DNA of 64,000 bases from Dokdonia sp. Dokd-P16 (GTDB lineage Bacteria; Bacteroidota; Bacteroidia; Flavobacteriales; Flavobacteriaceae): contig NZ_CP029151.1 of the NCBI RefSeq assembly GCF_003095655.1, positions 2,293,001 through 2,357,000 of the forward strand, in the 5' to 3' direction. Within the stretch, counting starts at the first letter, position 1, and each line of letters opens with the position of its first letter. Positions 8,841-17,776 of this stretch are shown one piece after another. The notes beneath the pieces are model-generated. The model saw only the letters and a program-made list of their open reading frames with translations, was not told the origin of the DNA and did not search any database. A program made the translations under genes and the position numbers.

Positions 8841-8878
8841 CACCTTTGCGAGTGCAGAGATGCCTTTCACCCCTAAAT
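8841..8878 (+). repeat. Hairpin plus conserved 20-mer, copy 2
   Basis: The stem CTTTGC-GAGT-GCAGAG (8844-8859) is followed by the same GATGCCTTTCACCCCTAAAT (8859-8878). The stem differs from copy 1 but keeps pairing through one compensatory change (C-G to T-A) and one wobble. Confidence 0.7.
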
Positions 8879-8987
8879 AATGTCTACTATATTATGATAT
8901 TCTTAATATGACTTGTTGTGTATAGTTTTTTTATAATGGATTAAGAATCCTATTATTTATTGTAAAAGTAGGGTGATTTTACAAGAT

Positions 8988-9016
8988 GCTGTAGGGGTGT
9001 TTGCCCCTAATACAGC
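8988..9016 (+). other. Hairpin upstream of comM
   Basis: GCTGTA-GGGG pairs with CCCC-TAA-TACAGC around a TGTTTG loop. It is flanked by two related stretches, TTATTGTAAAAGTAGGGT (8957) and TTATTGAAAATGTAGGGT (9017). There is no T run, so it is not an obvious terminator. Confidence 0.5.
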
Positions 9017-9033
9017 TTATTGAAAATGTAGGG

Positions 9034-9062
9034 TTTGATTACCAGAGTATTACCTATATTTA
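9034..9062 (+). promoter_or_regulatory. Candidate flavobacterial promoter for comM
   Basis: TTTG at 9034-9037, 17 bases of spacer, then TATATTTA at 9055-9062, close to the Bacteroidetes consensus TTTG/TAnnTTTG. It lies 17 bases before the comM start codon. Confidence 0.45.
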
Positions 9063-9079
9063 TGCAAACAATTGATTAG

Positions 9080-10618
9080 ATGCTAACTAAGGTTTATGGA
9101 AGTGCTGTTTTTGGGGTAGATGCTACTACAATTACAATAGAGGTAAATGTAGATAAGGGAGTAGGCTACCACTTAGTAGGGCTACCAGATAACGCAATCA
9201 AGGAAAGCAGCTATCGTATTGCAGCAGCATTACAGAATAATGGCTACAAAATACCAGGGAAGAAACTTATTCTTAATATGTCTCCAGCAGATTTACGTAA
9301 GGAAGGATCTGCATATGATTTACCGCTTGCTACAGGTATACTTATCGCCACCGAACAAATTAAAGGAGATGATGTAGAGAAGTATATCCTTATGGGAGAA
9401 CTTTCTCTCGATGGAGGTTTACAGCCTATAAAGGGAGCTTTGCCTATTGCGATAAAAGCAAGAGAAGAAGGGTATAAAGGATTTATTTTACCCGCTCAAA
9501 ATGCAAAAGAAGCAGCGATTGTAGATGGACTTGATGTATATGGTGTAAAAAACATAAGCGAAGTAATTGCCTTTTTTGATAAAGGAACACCTCTTGAAGC
9601 TACCGTTATAGATACTAGAGCGGAGTTTTATAAAAATCTTGAGCATCCAGAGTTTGACTTTGCAGATGTAAAAGGTCAAGAATCTATCAAACGCTGCATG
9701 GAAATTGCAGCTGCGGGAGGTCATAATATCATACTCATAGGGCCACCAGGATCTGGTAAAACTATGCTTAGTAAAAGACTGCCAAGTATTTTACCTCCCA
9801 TGTCCCTTAGAGAAGCGCTGGAAACCACTAAGATTCATTCTGTGGTAGGACGAGTTAAAGAGCATCAAGGTCTCATGTCTGAGCGACCTTTTAGAAGTCC
9901 GCACCATACTATAAGTGATGTGGCTCTTGTGGGCGGTGGTGCTTACCCTCAACCTGGTGAGATATCTCTATCTCATAATGGTGTTTTATTTCTAGATGAA
10001 CTACCAGAATTCAAGCGTTCGGTATTAGAAGTGATGAGACAGCCACTAGAAGATAGAGAGGTCACAATATCTAGAGCGCGATTTACGGTTACCTATCCTT
10101 CTAGTTTTATGCTCGTAGCGAGTATGAATCCTAGTCCTGGAGGTTATTTTAATGATCCTAACGCTCCAGTTACTAGCAGTCCAGCAGAGATGCAGCGCTA
10201 TTTAAGTAAAATATCTGGACCGCTGCTTGATCGCATTGATATACATATAGAAGTAACGCCTGTTCCTTTTGAAAAGCTTAGTGATGAGACGAAGGCAGAG
10301 TCAAGTGTTGATATACGCAAACGTGTAACGGCAGCGAGAGAATTACAGGTAGAACGCTTTCGCGAAAGCATAAAAACCAATTATAACGCTCAGATGAATG
10401 TGAAGCAAATAAGAAAATATTGCGCACTTGACGATGCATCAAAAGAGTTATTAAAAACTGCGATGGAACGTTTAAATCTATCTGCTAGGGCTTATGATCG
10501 TATTTTAAAAGTTTCAAGAACGATAGCAGATCTCGAAGGTGCTGCTATTGTTACGGGAACTCATATATCTGAAGCAATACAATATAGAAGTTTAGATCGG
10601 GATGGCTGGTTAGGTTAA
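9080..10618 (+). CDS. comM: YifB/ComM-family Mg-chelatase-like AAA ATPase
   Basis: This family includes ComM, a hexameric helicase that promotes branch migration when DNA taken up in transformation is integrated. The N-terminal Lon-like (ChlI) domain occupies about residues 1-180 (VDKGVGYHLVGLPDNAIKESS). The AAA core has Walker A GPPGSGKT at about 221-228 and Walker B VLFLDELPEF at about 303-312, then RSPHHTISDVALVGGG-type conserved segments. The C-terminal domain (ARAYDRILKVSRTIADLEG) is present. Length 512 aa is normal. A perfect palindrome copy at 10356 lies in frame as RFRES. It stands alone, between the repeat region and a sensor kinase. Confidence 0.93.
   Translation: MLTKVYGSAVFGVDATTITIEVNVDKGVGYHLVGLPDNAIKESSYRIAAALQNNGYKIPGKKLILNMSPADLRKEGSAYDLPLATGILIATEQIKGDDVEKYILMGELSLDGGLQPIKGALPIAIKAREEGYKGFILPAQNAKEAAIVDGLDVYGVKNISEVIAFFDKGTPLEATVIDTRAEFYKNLEHPEFDFADVKGQESIKRCMEIAAAGGHNIILIGPPGSGKTMLSKRLPSILPPMSLREALETTKIHSVVGRVKEHQGLMSERPFRSPHHTISDVALVGGGAYPQPGEISLSHNGVLFLDELPEFKRSVLEVMRQPLEDREVTISRARFTVTYPSSFMLVASMNPSPGGYFNDPNAPVTSSPAEMQRYLSKISGPLLDRIDIHIEVTPVPFEKLSDETKAESSVDIRKRVTAARELQVERFRESIKTNYNAQMNVKQIRKYCALDDASKELLKTAMERLNLSARAYDRILKVSRTIADLEGAAIVTGTHISEAIQYRSLDRDGWLG
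10356..10369. repeat. Perfect palindrome GCTTTCGCGAAAGC (copy 2)
   Basis: Within comM, read as RFRES at about residues 426-430. Confidence 0.97.
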
Positions 10619-10748
10619 AATTTTCATAATATACGGTCTGTAATCTAGGTATTTACACACTTAATCGGCTAATAATGCGTTATATCGATAAAATTACGTA
10701 AATAATTAATTTCTCTTAATGGTAAGTGTATCCGTTTTTATTAAATAA

Positions 10749-10756
10749 TATCTTTG
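10749..10756 (+). promoter_or_regulatory. Candidate -7 element TAnnTTTG of the PAS kinase promoter
   Basis: TATCTTTG matches the Bacteroidetes -7 consensus exactly. It overlaps a possible TTG start at 10754, which argues that translation really begins at the ATG 10781. No clean -33 element was seen. Confidence 0.5.
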
Positions 10757-10780
10757 CCCATTAGAGTAGCCCCTTTTACT

Positions 10781-12316
10781 ATGATGTCAAAAAAAAATAC
10801 CTTAAACGAGAGCTCTCAAGATGCAGTAAGTCTTGATAGTTTGAGCAAATTCTTAGATCAAGTAGAGGGCTTTTTCTTTAGAATTGAGTTTGATAAGCGT
10901 TCTAAGAAGTATACGTTTCCATTTATTACACAAAATGCAGAACCGCTATACGGCCTTACTCAAGAGTTTTTGCAAGATAATGAGGATGTAATTCCAGAAT
11001 TAATACATGTAGATGATAGAAAAATTGTTCTAGACGCTATTTATCTATCTATGCAGACGTTTGAGCCGTGGATTCAAAAATTTAGATTTTTATTACCATC
11101 AGGAATACATGGATGGGTGAATATACATGCTACACCAGAAAATCTTTCTGATGATGTTGTAAGCTGGCACGGCTATGCTACAGATATAACCGAGATGAAA
11201 AATACTCAGTTAGAATTACTTAGTGTTAAAGAGCGTTTTGAGTTTGCTCTTGAAGGTTCGGAAATTGGTGTCTGGGATTGGGATATTCAAAATGATGAAG
11301 TGTACTATTCAGATAAGTCATTAGAATTTCTAGAGATTCCTAGAGATAGACTGTTGCTGAGTGATAGTACATGGACAGATAAAGTACATCCAGATGATAA
11401 GCAAATGTATTTTGATGATATGAATGCATACTTTGAGGGACGTACTAAATACTATTCAGGGCAACATCGTATTTTTTCTTCAAGCGGGACATATAAGTGG
11501 ATTCAAGATAAGGGGAAGGCTGTAGAGTGGGATGAGAATGGAAAGCCATCTCGTATGATAGGAACTCATGTTGATATTACCGCGATGAAGGAGTTTGAAG
11601 AAGATATTCTTAGCAAGAATAAACTTATAGAAAGTCATAATGGACGCCTTAAAAACTTTGCTCTCATCGTATCACATAACCTAAGAACACATGCAGGAAA
11701 TCTCAAAAGTATTCTACAGCTCATAGATGATGCGGAGAGTCCAGAAGAGAAGAAAGAGCTAGCTCCTTACCTCAATGATATCTCAGACGGTTTAAGTGGT
11801 ACTATTAATAACCTTAATGATATAGCTTCTTCAAATAGGAACTTATCAGATACTCCAAAGCTTATTCTCTTGAGAGAATATATAGATAAAACAATCAATA
11901 CACTTCAAGCTCAAATAACTGAGAAAGATGTTGTTGTAATCTGTGATATTCCTAATGATATCCAGATTACTTATAATGCTGCATATCTTGAGAGTATTTT
12001 GTTTAATCTAATATCAAATGCAGTTAAGTATAGTGATAATAATAGGCAGTCTATCGTAAAAATTAATGCGGAGATGATTTCCATAAATGACTTGTTATTA
12101 TCTGTAGAGGATAATGGATTAGGCCTTGATCTCAATGCAAATGGAGGTAAGCTGTTTGGGCTTTATAAAACATTTCACCGCAATGAAGATGCAAAAGGTT
12201 TAGGCTTATTTATGACCAAAAACCAAATAGAAGACATGGGTGATGAGATAAGTGTTTCTAGTGTAAAAGGGGAGGGTTCTATCTTTAGTGTACTCTTTAA
12301 AAATAAATTACCGTAG
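10781..12316 (+). CDS. PAS-domain sensor histidine kinase (cytoplasmic)
   Basis: The frame extends back to a TTG at 10754, but that codon lies within a promoter-like TATCTTTG, so the ATG at 10781 is preferred (511 aa). Two PAS_3-type domains are visible, each ending in a PAC-like segment (SWHGYATDITEMK and RMIGTHVDITAMK). They are followed by the dimerisation helix with the phospho-acceptor His in IVSHNLRTHAGN and an ATPase domain with the N box LISNAVKYS, VEDNGLGLD and GLGLFMTK. No membrane segment is seen, so it senses something inside the cell. No response regulator is next to it. Confidence 0.9.
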   Translation: MMSKKNTLNESSQDAVSLDSLSKFLDQVEGFFFRIEFDKRSKKYTFPFITQNAEPLYGLTQEFLQDNEDVIPELIHVDDRKIVLDAIYLSMQTFEPWIQKFRFLLPSGIHGWVNIHATPENLSDDVVSWHGYATDITEMKNTQLELLSVKERFEFALEGSEIGVWDWDIQNDEVYYSDKSLEFLEIPRDRLLLSDSTWTDKVHPDDKQMYFDDMNAYFEGRTKYYSGQHRIFSSSGTYKWIQDKGKAVEWDENGKPSRMIGTHVDITAMKEFEEDILSKNKLIESHNGRLKNFALIVSHNLRTHAGNLKSILQLIDDAESPEEKKELAPYLNDISDGLSGTINNLNDIASSNRNLSDTPKLILLREYIDKTINTLQAQITEKDVVVICDIPNDIQITYNAAYLESILFNLISNAVKYSDNNRQSIVKINAEMISINDLLLSVEDNGLGLDLNANGGKLFGLYKTFHRNEDAKGLGLFMTKNQIEDMGDEISVSSVKGEGSIFSVLFKNKLP

Positions 12317-12387
12317 GTTATTATATCAGGTGTTCTCCGTACTTTGTGGTTATCAAATAAATAATCATAGCATATTGAGTGCAATAG

Positions 12388-13611
12388 ATGAATAATAAAT
12401 TCAAATTATCAGGTCCTGGTGTATTAGTAGCTGCCGCCTTTATAGGTCCGGGAACAGTCACGGTTTGTACAATTACTGGAGCTACCTATGGATTTACACT
12501 CCTATGGGCTATGGTATTATCCATTATAGCTACCATAGTGTTGCAAGAAATGGCAGCTCGCATAGGTCTTGTATCTGGTAAAGGACTAGCTGGCGTTATA
12601 AGAGATTCATTATCTAATAAAATTACACAAACCTTTGCCGTTATCTTAATGCTTAGCGCTATAGCGATAGGCAATGCAGCATATGAGGCAGGTAATATAA
12701 GTGGAGGCGTTCTAGGTATAGAAGCACTCGGTTTTTCGAGCTCATTAAGCTTGGGTACTTTGGATATTAATAGTTGGTCATTAGTGCTAGGAATCCTCGC
12801 TAGCATCATCCTATTTATTGGAAATTATAAAGTGCTAGAGCGTATACTGGTTACACTTGTTATTATCATGAGTATAGCTTTTGTAACAACGGCATTTGTG
12901 ACAAAGCCAGATATACTAGCTGTTTTAAAAGGTAGTTTTATTCCTTCTTTTCCAGATGGTAGCTTACTCACGATAGTTGCACTCGTAGGTACTACGGTAG
13001 TTCCTTATAATTTATTTTTACATGCCTCATTAGTTAGTGAGAAGTGGCGTAATGAATCAGATTTGCCAGCGGCACGTCGTGACACTTTTGTTGCAGTGAT
13101 TTTAGGAGGTTTGGTCAGTATGGCAATCATCATTTGTGCAGCAGCCATACAAGGAAGTGAGATAAAAAATGCTGCAGACCTTGCTCAAAGCCTAGAGCCT
13201 CTATTCGGAGATTATGCGAGGTATTTTATTGGGTTAGGATTAGGAGCAGCCGGCTTAACCTCTGCTATTACAGCACCTCTTGCAGCGGCGTATGTTGTGC
13301 AAGGTTGTTTAGGGTGGAAACGAGATCTTAAATCAGCTAAGTTTAGAGCAGTCTGGCTTACAATTCTTATGCTAGGCATTGTTTTTTCATCTATAGGGTA
13401 CAGCCCTGTAGAGATCATTCAGTTTGCACAGGTAGCAAATGGTGTGTTATTACCCATAATTGCAGGTTATTTAATCTGGATAGTAAATAAACGAGATGTA
13501 CTAGGTAATTATGTAAACTCATCACTTCAAAATGGAATTTCAATCGTTATTTGGTTGATCGTTTTTGTACTAGGTGCGCGCACTATCTTGAAAGTATTTG
13601 GACTGTTATGA
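12388..13611 (+). CDS. Nramp-like transporter of the YcsG type, possibly for 5-oxoproline
   Basis: About eleven membrane helices and the overall fold signatures place this 407-residue protein in the Nramp superfamily. The metal-site motifs differ from true Nramp: helix 1 reads IGPGTVTV instead of DPGN, so the Asp and Asn are missing, and helix 6 reads VVPYNLFLH instead of the usual MPHNLYLH, so the metal-binding Met is missing. The gene overlaps pxpA by four bases and heads the 5-oxoprolinase operon, as ycsG does beside ycsF/kipI/kipA in Bacillus subtilis. I infer that it carries 5-oxoproline or a related substrate rather than a metal. That is not proven. Confidence 0.8.
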   Translation: MNNKFKLSGPGVLVAAAFIGPGTVTVCTITGATYGFTLLWAMVLSIIATIVLQEMAARIGLVSGKGLAGVIRDSLSNKITQTFAVILMLSAIAIGNAAYEAGNISGGVLGIEALGFSSSLSLGTLDINSWSLVLGILASIILFIGNYKVLERILVTLVIIMSIAFVTTAFVTKPDILAVLKGSFIPSFPDGSLLTIVALVGTTVVPYNLFLHASLVSEKWRNESDLPAARRDTFVAVILGGLVSMAIIICAAAIQGSEIKNAADLAQSLEPLFGDYARYFIGLGLGAAGLTSAITAPLAAAYVVQGCLGWKRDLKSAKFRAVWLTILMLGIVFSSIGYSPVEIIQFAQVANGVLLPIIAGYLIWIVNKRDVLGNYVNSSLQNGISIVIWLIVFVLGARTILKVFGLL

Positions 13612-14339
13612 TGCATATAGATCTCAATAGCGATGTAGGTGAAGGTGTGGGGAACGAGGCTCAGTTAATGCCGTACTTAAGTTCTTGTAATATTGCTTGC
13701 GGTGGTCACGCAGGGGATACCGCAACGATGCTGGAAGTTCTCGCTTTCGCGAAAATATCTAATGTAAAAATTGGTGCTCATCCCAGTTACCCAGATCGTA
13801 AGAATTTTGGTCGTGAGGCAATGACTATTTCTCATGAACTTTTAAAAGAGTCAATAACTTCTCAAATTAAGCTTCTTATTAAACTAGCTGCAAAAAATGG
13901 CCAACACTTACATCACATAAAACCTCATGGGGCATTATATAATCAAGCTGCCAAAAATGAAAAAATAGCCCATCTCATCATAGATACCATACTTGAGATA
14001 GATGACCGTCTTGTACTCTACGTACCTCATAATTCTGTAATCGCATCGCTAGCTGTTTCAAAGCTAGCTATAAGCATAGAAGGTTTTGCAGATAGAAATT
14101 ATAATGATGATTACTCATTAGTATCTCGCAGTTTACCAGATGCAGTTTTGACATCTCATAATGCAATCTTACCTCACGTATTACGCATGGTAAAGGAGCG
14201 CCAACTCAAAACAGTACACAATCTTATACTTCCTTTTGATGTAGACACACTTTGCGTTCACGGCGATACAGAAAATGCATTACAGATTGTAAAAGAAATT
14301 CATAATGCTTTTGCTCAAGGGAATATTTTAATAAAGTGA
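13608..14339 (+). CDS. pxpA: 5-oxoprolinase subunit A (LamB/YcsF family)
   Basis: PxpA works with PxpB and PxpC to hydrolyse 5-oxoproline (pyroglutamate) to glutamate using ATP. The start IDLNSDVGEG, the NIACGGHAGD segment, KIGAHPSYPDRKNFGR and HIKPHGALYNQ are hallmarks of the LamB/YcsF family. The ATG at 13608 overlaps the transporter stop (ATGA); an upstream in-frame start at 13551 would lie deep inside the transporter gene and is rejected. Length 243 aa is normal. A one-arm palindrome copy (GCTTTCGCGAAA, 13743) is in frame as LAFAK. Confidence 0.93.
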   Translation: MMHIDLNSDVGEGVGNEAQLMPYLSSCNIACGGHAGDTATMLEVLAFAKISNVKIGAHPSYPDRKNFGREAMTISHELLKESITSQIKLLIKLAAKNGQHLHHIKPHGALYNQAAKNEKIAHLIIDTILEIDDRLVLYVPHNSVIASLAVSKLAISIEGFADRNYNDDYSLVSRSLPDAVLTSHNAILPHVLRMVKERQLKTVHNLILPFDVDTLCVHGDTENALQIVKEIHNAFAQGNILIK

Positions 14340-15031
14340 TGCGGCAGTATGATTTTCATATTAGTAGGTTAGGAGACTATTCATTGTTAATTCAAATAGA
14401 TAGTAAACCTTCTAAGTATCTTTTGAATTGGTTGCTCATTAAAAAAGCTGATTTGTCAAAGCTGCTCAATGCTGAGGTAGTGCACACTTATAACGAGTTG
14501 CTAGTTAAAGATTGCATTTCTGTAAATACCAACCTTGAATCTTTAATTAATCAAGTCTCAGCAGCGCTCAATGTACCAGTGTCTAGCGATGATTATAATA
14601 GCGTCGTACATAAGATCCCTGTCTGTTATAGTAGTAAGTATGCTGCAGACCTAGAGGAATATGCATCCCAAATAAAATGCACAATACCTGAGATTATAGA
14701 GATTCATACGAGTATAGAGTACCCTATCTACTTTTTAGGATTTCTTCCGGGTTTTCCATATTTAGAAAATCTTGATGCTAGATTACATCTAGATAGAAAA
14801 TCTGTTCCATCGCGATTAATACCAAAGGGAAGTGTTGCCATCGGAGGAACTCAAACTGGTATTTATCCTCAAGATAGTCCTGGTGGCTGGCATGTCATTG
14901 GCAGAACTCCTATTTCGTTATTTGACGCAACAAAGGCAACACCTAGTATGTTCAAGGCGGGTGATATGATTCAATTTTATGCCATTAGCGAGTCTGATTT
15001 TGAAGAGATTACAACGTCTAATAATTTATGA
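14339..15031 (+). CDS. pxpB: 5-oxoprolinase subunit B (KipI family)
   Basis: This 230-residue subunit belongs to the carboxyltransferase C/D-like family and pairs with PxpC. The motifs IPVCYSSKYAADLEE, YFLGFLPGFPYL and SVAIGGTQTGIYPQDSPGGW are typical. The ATG at 14339 overlaps the pxpA stop; a GTG one codon upstream (14336) is an alternative. In B. subtilis the homologue KipI was first known as an inhibitor of the kinase KinA, but the enzymatic role with its neighbours is the more likely one here. The stop overlaps the pxpC start by four bases. Confidence 0.93.
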   Translation: MRQYDFHISRLGDYSLLIQIDSKPSKYLLNWLLIKKADLSKLLNAEVVHTYNELLVKDCISVNTNLESLINQVSAALNVPVSSDDYNSVVHKIPVCYSSKYAADLEEYASQIKCTIPEIIEIHTSIEYPIYFLGFLPGFPYLENLDARLHLDRKSVPSRLIPKGSVAIGGTQTGIYPQDSPGGWHVIGRTPISLFDATKATPSMFKAGDMIQFYAISESDFEEITTSNNL

Positions 15032-15891
15032 ATTCTTCTATTTCCATACTGCACCCAGGATTTTATACAACTGTCCAAGATAATGGTAGAAAAAGCTACG
15101 CACACCTAGGAGTTCCACAAAGTGGTGCTATGGATAAACATGCTTTTATGATTGCAAATGCTATTCTCAATAATACACCTGGTGCAGCAATGCTGGAGTG
15201 TACTTTACTGGGGCCTACTATAGAATTCAATCATAATGTCAACTTTGTAATTACTGGTAGCAATGCAGGAGCTACGCTAGATGGGGCTCAGGTAATGGAA
15301 GGCGTTCCTGTTTTGGCGAAAGCCAAACAAGTATTAAAAATGTCTAATATAAGCGGAGGCTCTAGAAGCTATCTCGCATTTGCAGGAGGAATAGATTCTC
15401 AAACAATTCTGGGTAGTAAAGGCTGGTATTTACCACTCACACCAGAAGGAAAGCTCACCGTAGGGATGGAGCTATCTTTAGGTATCTCGAAATATGGCAA
15501 ATCAAAAGGTGCACATCTCAAGATGCAATCACAATCTGGGGTAATACATTCATCTGTAGCTACGATTAATACTTATGAAGGTCCTGAGTTTTCAAAGCTC
15601 ACTTATAACCAGCAACAACAATTAAGTGATCATGTATTTACGGTTTCAAACTTATGGAACAGGATGGCAATACAACTTGTTGAGACATTGCCAAATGCTC
15701 TAAAAAGTATATATACAAGTCCCGTTATACCAGGAACAGTACAGCTTACACCCTCTGGTAAATTAATTATTTTAATGAATGACTGTCAGACTACAGGAGG
15801 ATATCCTAGAGTACTACAAGTAGTCGCTAGTGATTTTAATAAACTGGCACAAATGCAACAGGGTAGTCAGTTTTTATTGAACGTTACTTGA
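15028..15891 (+). CDS. pxpC: 5-oxoprolinase subunit C (KipA / biotin-dependent carboxyltransferase family)
   Basis: Third subunit of the PxpABC enzyme. The start LHPGFYTTVQDNGRKSYAHL followed by GVPQSGAMD is characteristic of the KipA/AHS2 domain. Further matches are NAGATLDG, SRSYLAFAGGID and the end NDCQTTGGYPRVLQVV. At 287 aa it is of normal length. It is the last gene of the four-gene operon, which is held together by ATGA or similar overlaps throughout, so translation is probably coupled. The last 18 bases overlap a convergent ORF. Confidence 0.93.
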   Translation: MNSSISILHPGFYTTVQDNGRKSYAHLGVPQSGAMDKHAFMIANAILNNTPGAAMLECTLLGPTIEFNHNVNFVITGSNAGATLDGAQVMEGVPVLAKAKQVLKMSNISGGSRSYLAFAGGIDSQTILGSKGWYLPLTPEGKLTVGMELSLGISKYGKSKGAHLKMQSQSGVIHSSVATINTYEGPEFSKLTYNQQQQLSDHVFTVSNLWNRMAIQLVETLPNALKSIYTSPVIPGTVQLTPSGKLIILMNDCQTTGGYPRVLQVVASDFNKLAQMQQGSQFLLNVT

Positions 15892-16179
15892 TTTTCTATG
15901 CTCCATGACAATATCACTTAGTAATTGCACAACGTCTCCTGTTCCTAACATTTCGTCAAGCTTTAAAGCATCTTTTTTAATAGCATCGTGCTTCATCATT
16001 GTTGTCCACAGGTTGTTTACATAATCTGCGTAGTCTTGATCTTCATTCCAGTGAGTAAGTTCAAGGCGACGACTACGGGCGTAGATTTTTTGTAAATTCA
16101 GTTTGCAAAAAATTAGGGTTGATTGCATAATAATTGGTCTGGCTTCTTTTAAACGTTCGGTTTTTGTTGGTCTTCCCAT
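15874..16179 (-). CDS. Hypothetical protein, 101 aa
   Basis: I do not recognise this protein. It starts MGRPTKTERLKEARP, with a basic N terminus, and the rest is predicted helical with an acidic middle (HWNEDQDYADYVNNLW). It has no signal peptide, membrane helix or cysteine pair of note. It converges on pxpC with an 18-base overlap. The composition looks like a genuine cytoplasmic protein rather than a shadow ORF, and it stands on the strand of the next gene, aldehyde dehydrogenase. It may be a small DNA-associated protein, but that is only a thought from the GRPTK start. Confidence 0.5.
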   Translation of the reverse strand: MGRPTKTERLKEARPIIMQSTLIFCKLNLQKIYARSRRLELTHWNEDQDYADYVNNLWTTMMKHDAIKKDALKLDEMLGTGDVVQLLSDIVMEHRKSSNVQ

Positions 16180-16283
16180 AAGAATATTATTGTGGGGGGA
16201 AAATTGAACATACGTAAAAGTACTAGGGAAGTGATTATTCTAGTAGGGGTAAATGCCCTTATTTTATTGATGTATGTAAAATA

Positions 16284-17657
16284 CTACAACCACTTCATGA
16301 ACTTCTTCAAGACACTTATTTTACCTTTATAAGGAGCATAACGCATTGGGACATCCATCCATGTAGCGCGGCTTACAATTGCCTTTGCATGACTAAAGGT
16401 GTAAAACGACATTTTGCCGTGGTAGCTTCCTATTCCTGAGTGACCTACTCCGCCAAATGGTAATTTGTCATTTACAAAATGAACAAGCGTATCATTCATC
16501 GCACCTCCTCCAAAAGAAAAGCTATTATTAAACCATTTTTTAAAAGAGCGCTTTTCAGAAAACACATAAGCGCTCAGTGGTTTTTCCATGGAATTTATAA
16601 TTTTGGAAATGTCCTCTTTGGTTTCATAAGTGAGTACCGGGAGAATCGGGCCAAAAATTTCATCCTGCATTGCTTTGTCTTTTATAGTAACACTGTCAAG
16701 CACCGTAGGAGCAATGTAAAGTGTATCCTTGTCTGTATTTCCACCTTTAAATATTGTGGCGTTTTCAAGCATGCTTGAAAGTCTATCAAAGTTTTTATCA
16801 CTTATGATTCTTGCAAAATCTGGAGAGACTGCAGGATCTGCGCCATATGCTTTTGTGATCTCCACGTCGAGTGCGGTGAGCAACTTATCTTTTACAGAAG
16901 TATGCACGAGTATATAATCTGGAGCAATACATGTCTGACCCGCGTTAACAAATTTTCCCCATACAATTCGCTTTGCTGCTAGTTGTATTTTGGCAGATTG
17001 ATCTACGATACACGGACTTTTTCCACCTAGCTCAAGAGTTACTGGCGTGAGATGCTCTGCAGCTGCTTTGTAAACTATTTTCCCCACGGGAACACTTCCT
17101 GTAAAGAAGATATAATCCCATCGTTGTGCAAGTAATTCTTGCGCAACCTCCTTAGCTCCTTGAATAACTGCTACGTGTCCATTATCAAAAACTTCGGCAA
17201 TGATCTTAGCTAATAGTTCTGACGTTTTAGGAGTGAGTTCGCTAGGTTTTAACACAACCGTATTACCAGCTGCTATTGCGCCCACTAGCGGTCCTACGGC
17301 AAGCTGGAAAGGATAATTCCACGGTGAGATCACGAGTGTAGTGCCATAAGGTTCATACATAATTTTATCACTGGATGGAAAATTTAAAAGCGATGAAGAA
17401 ACTTTTTTTGGCATTTGCCATTTCCATATTTCTTTAATGGCCTTATTAAGTTCCATCATGACAATACTGATTTCTGTAGCCACACTTTCAAAAGCTGGTT
17501 TTTTAAAATCGGCAGTGAGGGCATTGATAATCTCTTGCTCGTGGTTTTTTATGCTTTCGCGAAAGCGTACCAAACAATCTTTCCTAAAAGCAATACTCTT
17601 AGTTTGTCCGGTTGCAAAATAATTTCTTTGAGTCTCTAGTAGTTGAGGAATAGTCAC
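16284..17657 (-). CDS. NAD(P)-dependent aldehyde dehydrogenase (ALDH3-like)
   Basis: The enzyme oxidises aldehydes to carboxylic acids. At 457 aa it is of the short class-3 type. The catalytic Cys is in NAGQTCIAPDYI, the general-base Glu in TLELGGKSPC, and the cofactor motif in FFTGSVPVGK. The early segment SPWNYPFQLAVGPLVGAIAA is also typical. The C-terminal tail PYKGKISVLKKFMKWL resembles fatty-aldehyde type enzymes, so medium- or long-chain aldehydes are likely substrates. A perfect palindrome copy (17553-17566) is in frame near the N terminus as RFRES. Confidence 0.92.
   Translation of the reverse strand: MTIPQLLETQRNYFATGQTKSIAFRKDCLVRFRESIKNHEQEIINALTADFKKPAFESVATEISIVMMELNKAIKEIWKWQMPKKVSSSLLNFPSSDKIMYEPYGTTLVISPWNYPFQLAVGPLVGAIAAGNTVVLKPSELTPKTSELLAKIIAEVFDNGHVAVIQGAKEVAQELLAQRWDYIFFTGSVPVGKIVYKAAAEHLTPVTLELGGKSPCIVDQSAKIQLAAKRIVWGKFVNAGQTCIAPDYILVHTSVKDKLLTALDVEITKAYGADPAVSPDFARIISDKNFDRLSSMLENATIFKGGNTDKDTLYIAPTVLDSVTIKDKAMQDEIFGPILPVLTYETKEDISKIINSMEKPLSAYVFSEKRSFKKWFNNSFSFGGGAMNDTLVHFVNDKLPFGGVGHSGIGSYHGKMSFYTFSHAKAIVSRATWMDVPMRYAPYKGKISVLKKFMKWL
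17553..17566. repeat. Perfect palindrome GCTTTCGCGAAAGC (copy 3)
   Basis: Within the aldehyde dehydrogenase gene, read on the minus strand as RFRES, close to the N terminus. Confidence 0.97.
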
Positions 17658-17743
17658 GGCAGTGTGTTTTTACCAAAAATAGGGACTTATTAAGGGAGCC
17701 TTGGTGATTTTCTGAAAGATTTAATATAAAGTATTGCCTAAGG

Positions 17744-17776
17744 ATGTTGTTATTAATTCAAAAGGTGAAGAATTGA
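17744..17776 (+). CDS. Candidate leader peptide of the ilv operon
   Basis: A ten-codon ORF (MLLLIQKVKN) lies 218 bases before ilvD. Five of its ten residues are branched-chain amino acids, with Leu-Leu-Leu-Ile in a row, as expected of an attenuator leader. An AAGG stretch lies just before the ATG. The region 17658-17994 holds no other gene. Confidence 0.4.
   Translation: MLLLIQKVKN

Noticed and set aside
8841-8882. Short coding reading through the second hairpin repeat (KEKHLCECRDAFHP)
   Set aside because: An in-frame TAA lies just upstream and there is no start codon, so it is not a gene.
10754-10780. TTG start at 10754 for the PAS kinase
   Set aside because: The codon overlaps an exact TAnnTTTG -7 element, so it would be upstream of the transcript start.
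13551-13607. Upstream start for pxpA at 13551
   Set aside because: It lies inside the transporter gene. The ATGA overlap at 13608 matches the conserved N terminus.
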